Assembly: GCF_019649055.1 (NCBI RefSeq)
Contig: NW_026570271.1
Span: 558,001 to 622,000, forward strand
Reading direction: 5' to 3'
Length of the DNA stretch: 64,000 nucleotides
Source: Paramacrobiotus metropolitanus
Taxonomy: Eukaryota > Tardigrada > Eutardigrada > Parachela > Macrobiotidae
Shown here: piece by piece, positions 38,032 through 48,194 of the stretch
How positions within the stretch are numbered: the stretch's first letter is position 1
Layout: each line of letters starts with the position of its first letter
Position numbers and translations under genes: made by a program
Notes under the pieces: generated by a model
Told to the model about the DNA's origin: nothing
The model's database searches: none
Seen by the model: the letters and a program-made list of their open reading frames with translations, nothing else

Positions 38032-38973
38032 TTATCCAAACGCTCCGGACGTGTAGGCGTACACTCCGCTCACGTCAAACTCCGGACGACCGTTCTTCCA
38101 CAACACCCTTCCCCCGTGCAACTCTCCTGTGGGCGAGAAGCCCACTTTCTCCGCCAACCTGTCCGTCTGGGGATTGTCATCGAGGCAGTCAAACTGTACA
38201 ATCTCGGTGCCTTCCGGAACCGCATTCAACATCGCTAACGCCAGCTGTTCAGCCACGACGAAGCTATCGGCGAACAACGGTCCGAATTTACAGATTGTAT
38301 CCCCAATGCACTGCCGAAGCACTCCATAACCGTGAATCACTCCGTCCTTAACAAACGCCGGTGCCAGTATAACCTTAGGGTGAGATAACCAGGCGCGGAG
38401 AAACTCCGGTCGGTCCGCTGGAAAGTACGACCGGTCGAAACGACAAAGATCAGCGAAATCCAGATCTTTCGCGGGAATGATGCAGGCCACCGGGAAATCT
38501 GCAGGAAGATCCACTTTTCCGGTGTATGGCTTCCGAAAGATGGAGCATGTCCCGGTCTGAACAAATCCGTGGCGTTTGTACCATTCGGTCATGCGCTGGT
38601 TAGAGTATAAACCAGTCACTCGATCGCCGGCATGCTGGAGGCATTCCCGGAAGAGTTGGGTCCCGTAGCCTTTGCCTTTGTGTCCGTCGGCCGTTAGGAA
38701 CGTCCCGATGAAGGATAACTGGTCGCCGTAATTCACGGCGGACACCATGCTGACGATTTCTTTGTTTAGTAGGCCGACGAAATTGGCTTCCGGATCGATC
38801 AAGGTAGAGAATTTGATCGAGTCGTATCCGGCGGGCCAGTTGTCCCTGATAGCCCATTCTTTTATGGTTGATTCGAGTTGGTCACGCAGAGCATCTGTAT
38901 TACAGCAGCGTACCTCGATGTCGGTAGTGACAACACTGCCGTTGTTGTTTCGTATTTCCTCGGACTCAGTCAT
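38032..38973 (-). CDS. Tandem-GNAT N-acetyltransferase, copy 2
   Basis: Single-exon, 313 residues, colinear with the copy at 25613 over its whole length. The first GNAT domain has the acetyl-CoA loop HKGKGYGTQLF and WYKRHGF. The second half has FDRSYFPADRPEF, KDGVIHGYGVLR, CKFGPLFADS and FDCLDDNPQ. Both paralogs end FDVSGVYAYTSGAFG. The N-terminal 20 residues differ. It should be a soluble acetyl-CoA-dependent acetyltransferase of unknown substrate. It lies upstream of cyclase C on the same strand, as copy 1 lies upstream of cyclase B, which suggests that a cyclase-GNAT unit was duplicated together. Confidence 0.9.
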   Translation of the reverse strand: MTESEEIRNNNGSVVTTDIEVRCCNTDALRDQLESTIKEWAIRDNWPAGYDSIKFSTLIDPEANFVGLLNKEIVSMVSAVNYGDQLSFIGTFLTADGHKGKGYGTQLFRECLQHAGDRVTGLYSNQRMTEWYKRHGFVQTGTCSIFRKPYTGKVDLPADFPVACIIPAKDLDFADLCRFDRSYFPADRPEFLRAWLSHPKVILAPAFVKDGVIHGYGVLRQCIGDTICKFGPLFADSFVVAEQLALAMLNAVPEGTEIVQFDCLDDNPQTDRLAEKVGFSPTGELHGGRVLWKNGRPEFDVSGVYAYTSGAFG

Positions 38974-40108
38974 CGTGGAATAAAAATAATTCAGTTGGTC
39001 GCTTTCGGTTTCACCGTGAAGCGAACGTAGATTTAGCTACGGATGTTCCAAATTAAAAGCTTCTTCATGTGTCAGTATTATGTTAAACAGCAAGCATCCT
39101 ATCCGCATTCCATCCCAGCTGCTGCGCAAATTCACTTTCAAGAAAATTACTTTGTTGGACCAACAAACTGAGAAGGCAGATCGCTGACTGGCCGACGAAG
39201 CAATTCTATCGCTTGATCAAATCAAGGAGCGCAGACTGAATTCGAGACATTTAAGATTTTGAATACGGAACTGGATACGAAACGGTTATGGTGCAGTTGA
39301 GCTGTTGTTATCAACGTAGCTAGGGCGCTGCGCTGTAATAAACAGCTGATTGGGTATCGTTTGCGAGTGTAGGACGACTTCAAGTTCAAGCACATAGCAG
39401 TGACAGCACGATAAAATATTCTACAAGTATCAATGGCACAACGTGTTGCAATTAATTACTGGGACTCGTGTGTGGCACTATGTAATTTGTGATATCAGAA
39501 CCGGTTTGCAGGCACTCGATAATACGACGGAAGCTTATGCCATGTGGGCTGTGTAATACTCTTTCATCAAGATGTTTATCGCCGCTTTATCTGTACAATT
39601 ATTATTGTCGTTATAGTTTAATTCCACTGCCGTTTTCATTTTCAACTGACGAAGATCATTTAAAATGAATGAATGGAAAATAACAATAATAAAAAAGGGT
39701 GCCTCTGTCTTTTATTACAACGTTTTTAGTTGCAGTTCCTTATAATTAAAATCTCAGAGATTATTTCTATTAATATTTATTTTTTTAGAACGTTTTACCT
39801 ACTTTTAATTAATCCTACTTTAATTAACAGCTGCTGAAGTGTTAAATAATAATTTATTTTAATTTCCCCAGTGATCATGACATTTCTTTTCTCGGTTAGG
39901 CACAATTTGTTTATTTGAGTCCAGTATTATATTAATTTTATGACGACTGTACAGATACCACCATAAATATCGCATATAGCGTATACGTGTATACCGCACC
40001 GTATTGTGCCCGGTACTAATATTATAAGTCCGTGCCGGCAACATTATTGTGAATCACAATCGGACTTGAATCGGTTAAGCGCATTTCATAAATCTTTAGC
40101 ATCTATCG
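38974..40108. other. Intergenic, no supported gene
   Basis: AT-rich. Nothing coding or structured seen. Confidence 0.4.
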
Positions 40109-40501
40109 CTACAGAGCACCGTGAAAGTCACTGACGGTACAATAAGGTTTTACAGCGAAATGTGCCTCCCGAGCGCTGCATCTGCAATAAAGATCGTTAA
40201 TTTTCGTGTGCAATGTAAAAAATTTTTGCTATGCTTTTAGAGTTCACAAGAAAATCTGGAACGGTTCCATATATCACGGTGGCAGGAAGAATTTGATCAC
40301 TGGAATCGTATTTTCATACCTGGGAAGGGGGATCTCACGCTCAGCAGTAGCGTTTGCAGACCCGTGTGTGGCATTGATGGTTGTCAGGTGCGCAACGGAG
40401 TTTCCTGGAGGACGACCGATCTCCAGTCCCGTATCCCCAGTCGGTTGCAAAAGAATCAGGAAGAAGACGATCCCGAACACTAGCTCCTGATGATGCAGCA
40501 T
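40109..40501 (-). CDS. Small secreted peptide, family copy 1
   Basis: Coding exons 40320-40501 and 40109-40181 (phase 2) give 84 residues. An untranslated first exon appears to run from about 40857 to 40730, joined by a 212-base intron (GTGAGC donor, TTTCAG acceptor at 40518-40520). The N-terminus MLHHQELVFGIVFFLILL is a signal peptide. The mature part has an N-glycosylation site (NAT) and ends VSDFHGAL. Copy 2 has the same layout. Two compensating 1-base indels in the last exon restore the frame (shared FAVK, then DF-x-G-x-L and stop), which supports real coding. No known family recognised. A second open frame overlaps exon 2 (see findings). Function unknown; a secreted signal or effector is conceivable. 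Confidence 0.6.
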
Positions 40502-40570
40502 GGCTGCAGTTGTTAACCTGAAACATCATAACACGATGATGCTCCCGCCATGCTGCATCATCAGGAGCTA
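40481..40570. repeat. Perfect 23-bp inverted repeat around the 3' splice site and start codon, copy 1
   Basis: Arms 40481-40503 and 40548-40570 are exact reverse complements, separated by 44 bases. In the minus-strand transcript the first arm lies in the intron, the loop holds the TTTCAG acceptor (40518-40520), and the second arm covers the ATG and the next six codons. Confidence 0.9.
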
Positions 40571-40856
40571 ATTTTCCTGGAGCGCTTAATTCGTATCAAC
40601 ATAATAAACGTCGAGGAGTCAAGGAGGAGGAGAATTAAACACAATTCAAAAGCTTTGCATGAAAATAAATGATCCCAAAGATATAATATTATAAGATTCG
40701 GTTTTAATTCTAGGGCAATGCTAGCTCACCTTTAAACGGGTATACGACCAGTATACCTGGTAGAAAGTTACCCAAATAATGCTGTTTTCAAGGAAAACCG
40801 GAAACTCAATAAGAATGCAAAATATTGCCACGAAAAACAGGTAACAGTTGACGTGT

Positions 40857-40967
40857 CGAATGAAACTGAGATCTTCCCTTTATATAGCTACGTCGCGACT
40901 GTAGTCGTTTAAAACGCACCATTAACAGATGTGTGTACCGTCTGTCCAACGTGGCTCTGCCACGCCT
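40857..40967 (-). promoter_or_regulatory. Predicted promoter of peptide copy 1
   Basis: Minus-strand TATATAAAG at 40878-40886 is followed about 30 bases downstream by TTCGACAC, which recurs as TTTGACAC at the same place in copy 2. A 26-base block at 40942-40967, containing CGTGG-ctctg-CCACG, recurs exactly at 43508-43533 upstream of copy 2. Confidence 0.55.
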
Positions 40968-42615
40968 GTTATAGGTCCTCCAATCGCGAAACCTACACAT
41001 TACATTTTGCAACCTTACTCGGCTGTCTTACAAATAATCGAATCTCCCTCGCTCTGAATCATGGTATCTGAATAAGAAAATTAATTAGGAACTGGTTAAT
41101 GTTGCACTAGACCGTTATGACGTGAATTGTCACACGCGTGGGTCAAAATGGTGTTGTGCTGTGCCCATGATGAGTCACATCGCCATGTGGAGCACAATAC
41201 GCTATCAACACAACCTGTTGTTCACGAGATATCAAACTAGGTTGTTTACGAGATGCAACCCGTAGAAATCGCTTTCGGGGCTGATGCAATTTAGGTGTTA
41301 TTTTGCGATTGATTCTGCTGCTCATTCTGCAGCATGTACCTCTTAGCAATTAGAACCGTATACGTATGTATTCTTTCGGCTGTGCAGGTGTTAAACCGTA
41401 TCAAGGTAGTGAAAAATAAAACAGTGAACGATAAATAAAGAACCGAATGCGACGTGCAGCATGATATCGGCTAGTCAGTGGTCACTAGTCACTAACCGAC
41501 TACTTCAGTGACTCTGTGCCGTATAATATTTTGGCGCGGCATTTTAACACAAATTGCAATCCCTTTTGCCGTAGCTGTTTGAGTACTCGACGTCGTAGGG
41601 CTGCATTACCTTTTTTATATGATAAAATCATAAAAATTTTAGAATTGTTGCTGCCAGCACAAGCGGCCATCTTGCGATAAGTACGATTTACGAACATGAG
41701 TACAGGGTTCACATGTTGTAGTTCGTGCATATGACAAAGTGCTAAGGCTTCAACGTGTACAACACGTGCTTATCTATGTGGAGTAGGTCGTTGGATTTTG
41801 AGGACGAACCGGTTTTCTAATCCGCTGTTTCAGCAGAATGATATCAGAATTGAATGATATCATGTCATAATTATGTAGCATTGCGTGTTCAATTTTTTCT
41901 AAAGCATGTTGTACTAATTGCTGGGATCAGCAGAATGGCAGCAGCTTACTGAGTGCCGCATTCTCATTTTTCCTTACTTATTTAAAACGCTGTGGTATTT
42001 GCGTCTGGTTGGTGTATGCTTGCTGCTACAACCTCACGCTGCTTCTCTGTTAGATTCAATATTTACTGGAACTTTTTATTAACAACTGGACTTTATTTCG
42101 TTTCGTATAAACCTGGCATAAACTGCAGATATACTGTTACCGTTGTAACTTGTAATCATAACGCTATAACGAAGTTTGTTGTGCATTAATCGCACTTCTC
42201 AAAAAACAAAACCTCGAAGAATCTTTTTGTTCCTTTAATCATTTTACGCAGTTTGTATGACGAATGACGAGTACATGGTAAAATCTGCTAGTTTTTTGTT
42301 TTTTTTTACTCAAGTGACTTATCGTTAGAATCATATTTTTTTATTGAGGATGTTTTTATTGAAGGTGAGGTTTCTTATTGAGGATCAACGACTGTCAAAA
42401 CATAGAATGGGCAAAAAAGCTGCATTTCTCAGTGACCACGACACTTTCTATTGGTTAGAAATAGACTCTAATCACGTCTTAGCATTTCTGAAATTCTGGT
42501 TGCAATACTACCCTAGTAGTAATTAGCGCACTTTAATATAAGTCCGATCTGGCAATTTATTGTGGTTCACACACAGTCACATAAGCGCATTGACATAAAA
42601 ATTTAGTAGCTAACA
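40968..42615. other. Spacer between peptide copies 1 and 2
   Basis: No supported gene. It resembles the spacer after copy 2 in places, consistent with duplication of a unit of about 2.6 kb. Confidence 0.4.
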
Positions 42616-43103
42616 CTACAAGATGCCACAAAAATCAGCTGACGGTACAATAAGCTTTACAGCAAACGCGGTGGCTCCCGAGCGGTACTTAAAATATATA
42701 TAACAAAGATCGTTATGATTAATATTATTATTTTCTTTCTAACATGAAAAGCTTAAATGTTGCGTTTTGATTAAGCGCTAAGCCTAAATGTTGCGTTTTG
42801 CTTAAGTTTTGCGTTTTGATTTCACACAAAATCCAGAGTGTTTTCATAAATCTTGGTGGTGGTGGTAACAATTTAACAATAACTGGAATCGCAGTTCCAT
42901 ACCTGGTCGAACGGAACGGGACGATTGCGCGGCTGTGCTGTAGCGTATACAGTATCTGTACCTTGCGTGGCATTGACGGCTAACAAAAGCGCACCGGAAA
43001 TAGCTGAAGGACGGTTGCCGCATGCCAGAGCCGTACTCCCAACCGGTTGCGGGAGGGTCAGAATAACGGCGGTCCAGAACATCAGCTCCTGATGATGCAG
43101 CAT
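42616..43103 (-). CDS. Small secreted peptide, family copy 2
   Basis: Coding exons 42903-43103 and 42616-42687 (phase 0) give 90 residues. An untranslated first exon ends at 43320 (GTGAGC donor) with a 200-base intron to the TTTCAG acceptor at 43120-43122. The N-terminus MLHHQELMFWTAVILTLPQP is a signal peptide. The mature part shares NAT-x-G with copy 1 and ends AFAVKLIVPSADFCGIL. The upstream exon also contains a short hydrophobic frame (MQFLFILLLNNILLF) that stops before the donor. The exon layout, donor and acceptor match copy 1. Confidence 0.6.
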
Positions 43104-43171
43104 GGCTGCAGTTGGTAACCTGAAACATCATAACACGATGATGCTTCCGCCATGCTGCATCATCAGGAGCT
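43084..43171. repeat. Perfect 22-bp inverted repeat around the 3' splice site and start codon, copy 2
   Basis: Arms 43084-43105 and 43150-43171 are exact reverse complements with a 44-base loop holding the acceptor (43120-43122). The geometry is the same as in copy 1. Confidence 0.9.
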
Positions 43172-43449
43172 AATTTTCTTGGAGCATTTAATCGGTACCT
43201 TTGTTATTACCATGGACGAGCCTGAATTACAGATGATTCAAGAGCTTCTTATCAAAATAATTGATATCCGACGAGAAGAGTAAATAGTAAATTTTAATTC
43301 TACAGCAGCACAAGCTCACCTCTTGAAGGGTGTACTAATACGCCGAGATTACTTGGTAGCGTCGGAACAAAAGAATGTTGTTCAGCAGCAAAATAAAAAG
43401 GAACTGCATATAAATTCACTGTGTGGCTCCAGATAGGTAACACTATAAG

Positions 43450-43533
43450 TGTCAAACGAGCCCGAAGGTCTCTTTATATACAGCATTGCCATGTTACGCA
43501 TGATTATCTGTCCAACGTGGCTCTGCCACGCCT
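43450..43533 (-). promoter_or_regulatory. Predicted promoter of peptide copy 2
   Basis: Minus-strand TATATAAAG at 43472-43480, a TTTGACAC near 43445-43452, and the shared 26-base block at 43508-43533. The block lies 28 bases from the TATA box here and about 56 bases from it in copy 1. Confidence 0.55.
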
Positions 43534-44854
43534 CACCGGCAATCCCACTGCAATAAAAAACGTTGAATTTTCAGTTTGTTCGGTTGCTTTGCAAGCATAA
43601 GGAATCTACCCCGCTCTGAATCACGCTCTCAGGACAAAAACATGAATCAGGAACTGGTTAATGGCGCACTGCGGCGTGGTGAGGGAGAGGATCGCACGCT
43701 GGGGCCACCTGAACGGTGGCACATTTATTTTGCATTGTACCAGTAATGGGGCTTATCGCCCCGCAGAACAAGACATTCCAGCAACCCAACGTGTTGATAT
43801 TATGCAGAATTCGTTTTTGGAGTGATGCAATAACGCATTATTTTTGCGCTCGATTCTGCTCTACATTATACGTAGAGCTTCCACTTTCCAGTTTCAGACA
43901 GGCACATATAGTGTAACTGAGTGTGTGCTGCTGCACATCACGTGATCCATTTGCCGTTCCCGTTCTTGTATGCAACGCAGTAGATCACATAAATTTTCGT
44001 ATCAATAAAATACTTTAAATTAAAAATGCCGGTTTACAGGTTGCAAGTACAAAATTATAATTGTACGGTACCGTTGCCGTTCGTATCGTTTAATAGTGAC
44101 TTACACATGCTTCACAATTCAGTTTGTAGTGTTGCAGAGTGGCAATGACCGTACGTATACACGTGGGTCCTGCTTAAGGTCAAGTGCAGCAGTGCTTAAC
44201 TGCGTGTGTACCAAGCATTCTTGTGTACATAGGTTGATTTTGGAAATTAAACCGGTTTTCTATCCTGTTTTACAGTAGTACTCCATGTATTCGATCAGAT
44301 GTCATAATTATGTAGTTCGATGTCATAATCATGCCGTAATATGTCTGCACTTTTTGTAAAACATGCTGTATTAACTGATGTGATCAGCAAAACGCCACCA
44401 GGTTATTGAGAAGTGAGACCCACGAAATCATTTTTTAAAGCGTTGCTGTTTCTGTGTTTTATTGCTGTACGTATGCTATGCATCAGCTGTCAGCTACTTA
44501 TCCGTGACATTATTTGAAAATATTTTTACAGACTGGGCTGTGTAGGCTGTATTTTATTTCAGACTTAATACGACCTGTATCTTATTAATTTTATCGTTAA
44601 AATTGTTATCATAACTGTTTAGCATGGTCGCTCTCGCAGCCAATAGCGAATAATTAATCTGAAAAGTCTAGAAACTGAGTGCCGTTTGCACAATTATGTA
44701 CGTATACAGTAAGAAAATTAACATGAACGCTTTTTGTTCCATGCAGAACTGAAGATTCTCACCGTCGGAAACACTATAAAACAAAATAACCGGTAAACCA
44801 CATCATATTTTACTGCACAAGATCATCCGTCCAAGACAATTAATATATTTTTAC
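43534..44854. other. Spacer between peptide copies 2 and 3
   Basis: No supported gene. A possible final exon of copy 3 follows a TTTTATAG acceptor near 44785 and would add only CFRR before a stop. Confidence 0.35.
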
Positions 44855-45100
44855 CTTTTCCGATGAACGGCCTTGTAAGCCTTGTTCCTTTGCCTGCCAT
44901 GTGTGGGAGACAAGATGGTGCACGATAATTCCTGATCGCTCTTCCATAACCGCAGCAGCGCTTGCCACATACATGCCAGCATCACATCTGGGATGGAATG
45001 CCCCTTTAGCACCGCTGAAGGTTTGCAGCTCCGTATCCACCGGTCGTGGGAAATTCCCCAGCAGTAATGCACTCCAAAACACGAGATTTTGATACTGCAT
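44855..45100 (-). CDS. Small secreted peptide, family copy 3 (3' end uncertain)
   Basis: Exon 44855-45100 starts ATG at 45098-45100, just downstream of a TTTTAG acceptor (45113-45115 region), and ends at an AAG|GTAAAA donor. It gives 82 residues starting MQYQNLVFWSALLLGNFPRP, a signal peptide aligned with copy 2 (FW-S/T-A, then P-R/Q-PV). The rest is diverged: RCDAGMYVASAAAV, then an Arg/Gln/Lys-rich end. The next exon is not certain. The short acceptor-to-ATG distance and the hairpin match copies 1 and 2, and are the best evidence for family membership. Confidence 0.45.
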
Positions 45101-45171
45101 GGTGGTAACAACCTAAAACAACACAAGCAAAATGATGCTTCAGGTACTGCAGTATCAAAATCTCGTGTTTT
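45076..45171. repeat. Perfect 24-bp inverted repeat around the 3' splice site and start codon, copy 3
   Basis: Arms 45076-45099 and 45148-45171 are exact reverse complements with a 48-base loop. The arm sequence (AAAACACGAGATTTTGATAC onward) differs from copies 1 and 2, but pairing is perfect and the placement relative to acceptor and start is unchanged. Confidence 0.9.
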
Positions 45172-48100
45172 TGGAAAGTTATATATATATCATGCTAGCA
45201 CGGAAGTAAAAAATTATCCATGATGCAAGAACTCCATAAACGGCACGCAAAGTCTGTATAACTAAAGAGAGGCTTTAAAATTTTCGATAATTCAACCGCA
45301 AAAAATTGAAAAAGGAAAATTATGTAATTATTTCAGTAAAGCAGCAAAATACGTAACGAAATTCTCCATGCAAAACAACTAAAGCGTTTCATTTTTACCG
45401 CTATTACCGTGTGCGCACCTCCACAAATGCAGACGTATACGAAAAGTGATGCACCAATATAAATACTGTATGCTACGATAATAATATAGGCCACCATCTA
45501 CGAAAGACGAAAATAAAAATGTTATGACAGCCATCATTTGTGCTGAAAACTTCCGGTTATATACCACGGGAATATTATCCCACCATGCTTACTCAAGTAA
45601 TTATTTACCAATATGGGTTCCGCCACATATTTTTGCCGATTCATTTCGGCAATGAGAATAGCAATTTTGTTTTAATTTTGGTGAACACTGAACTGATAAA
45701 GTGATTCACCTAACTTTTGAATTACACCCTCTTGAACAGTACCGTGAAAGCGCGTTTAATATGCTGCTCTGCAGAGTGCTAAATCTACAAGCCAAAGCTA
45801 AGACAAACGAAACACCCATTAAAATAACTTTGTACAATATAATGTCGCAGCGGTGTATCTCCTAGCACTTTTGCCTATATTGAAAAACAATTCGAAAAGC
45901 TAATTGGCTATAATCTTGCCAAAAGCAAACGCAGTGCAAAACAAAACGATATCCTAACCAATAAAACACATATAAAAGTTGAGTAGTTATTTAAACCATG
46001 ATAGGAATATTCTTGTTGAGCTATATTTTATTCATCGAAGCAGCAAATACCGGAAAGAAGATAAACTGTACGTATGATCGTATGTTTCATATAGCGTGTT
46101 TGTCGGAACTTTTTGCACAGATATGCTTTCGGATGCATAGTGAATCTTCCTTTGGACAAGAAAATACGTATGTATAGTCTGCCGGCATTCATTATGATCG
46201 TGACATGTATATTGAAAAATACGTTTTATGCGAAACGTAGGAGCGCACGTTGCATGGTTGCAAAGATGGCAACAAATCAGCCATCGTGGCCTAATTTTTC
46301 TCCCAGGTTAACAGTACGTACGTCACAAACAAGCCAATCATCTGAAATGCAATACGTGCCAATCAAGGGAGCATTTCCAGGCTTTAGGTTCACAGGGACC
46401 TCTGACTTACCGATGCCATAAACTGGCGATTAATTATACAAACTCCGACAAAATTAACCCGGTCGACACCATGCATGCCAATTGGCACAGTGAAGGACCG
46501 AATTTTTGCAGCTAGTTCTAACGCTCCTACAGTGTGTTTGTTGGTTTTATTTCAAACGAGAAGAGTGAAATTATAGTTAAAAACGGGAAATTCCACAGTC
46601 CAGCGTTACCACAGAGCTCTGGGAATGACCAAAGGTGGACAAAAATGACCAGACTAAGTTCGCGAAGGTCTCGGCCACCTGCCCAAAACCTCCCGCATCC
46701 GATAATTACCCAAAAATCACACTTCTAGTATCCATAGGACTTCATGTGAAAATGATCAGGTTGTACATGCACAGGTGGACACCGTCCGCCCACGGCCATT
46801 CTAAAAATCTGTGCCAGTTTTGGCACGCATGGGTTTGGTGCCATTCTATGTCAGAAGTTAAAAATTCTATATAAAAATATTGAATCAAGATAAAAAATTG
46901 CACTTACAATAAAAAAATCCCAATAAATTATCCCTTATCACTGATCGTGGTTCAGTGGTCATCGAACTGACCAGTGGCCACTTAAGGTCAAAAAATCACA
47001 AAAAATCACTTATTGGCCGATAGCGCGAAAATTAAAGATACTAGGCACAGACATTTCGTACTAAACTTTGTTTCGGCATTCCCCAAACACTACTTGTACT
47101 TTGTTGTGTACCTAGTCTTAAGGAGAAATGTGCAACAAGAAAAAATAAAAAAGGCCTGCAGATTGAGTGACGTTGTCGATGTCGTTCGGTGCATGGCCGG
47201 AGTGCAACAATTAGGCTTACAACCGCCTGCGCCTTATAGCCCCGAGCCCCCGGTGTTTCTACACTTCTGTAATGTTTTGAATATTGCAGTGTCACCTCAG
47301 TACTTTGAGTATACATGCACTTCACGAGTATACACTTTAAAATTTAAATAATGTACTATCTCTTTATTAATCCATTAGCATTTATTACTGCATATGCTTA
47401 AACTTCCGGTCAGTAACACTTCCGGTTGGACTAATCTGCCCTCTAGGTTAGGGTAGACAGGTCTGCCGATTGAGGTTGCGTCTTAGTAATGACAAAAGCT
47501 GCAATCATAACGATAGGTTAACATTATCGTCATAATAAAACCATTTGTATATTATCGTAAATCCAGTCTCCAAGTTGTATAAGGAAAGGTACAGTACTGC
47601 CTTTACACTAGTGCCCAGCGTCTAGTGTCGTCTCTGGACTGGACACCCGTGCTGTTACTGCAAGTGACAAAATGACTGCTGAGTCCATGCCCGTCACAAT
47701 CCAACACAGCACACTGAGACTTGTACTCATTTCCGTATCAATCAAGCTGGTCAACGCAGGATGCTGTTTCTTACTTCGCTTGTTTCCTCAGGAACAAAAT
47801 TTTTTGGCTTGCACAGCGCTAAGCGATTTGTCGTTGATTGACTTCTCTCAGTTTTTCTGCAATATACTAAGCACATTATATCATGTTTGCGCCGTGTCAG
47901 CTCTGATAGGTGGCTCTACGCATTTTTCTTTTTTTGCTGACCGCTGGTCATCTTGCTGACCATTTGAATTGTTGAACTAAATAGCGCTCGTCAAGACCTT
48001 CTGCTTAAACTAATCTAAGTTCTTGTACGATTTTTTTATGAATTGTTATTTGAGTAAAAATGTACGATGCCAATTGGCTCAGTTCCCATGCGTGCCATTT

Positions 48101-48194
48101 TGGCATCGTGACGTCCGGCTTGACCTATGGTCAGGAAAATTTCACAAAAAATAATTTTTCTTAATTGAATTTTTTCGTCGAGGAATACCAATTT
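45172..48194. other. Mostly non-coding; one possible signal-peptide exon
   Basis: A plus-strand ATG at 45998-46000 begins MIGIFLLSYILFIEAANTG and reaches a GTACGT donor; I could not find a convincing continuation. Related inverted segments with TGGCACGCATGGG lie near 46825 (plus) and 48095 (minus), with short palindromes such as TGCCAATTGGCA near 46477. They may be ends of an old fold-back element. A plus-strand 95-codon frame at 47672-47959 is hydrophobic but unsupported. Confidence 0.3.

Noticed and set aside
46605-48180. A complete fold-back transposon
   Set aside because: Only short inverted similarities (TGGCACGCATGGG) are seen, without clear ends or a target duplication.
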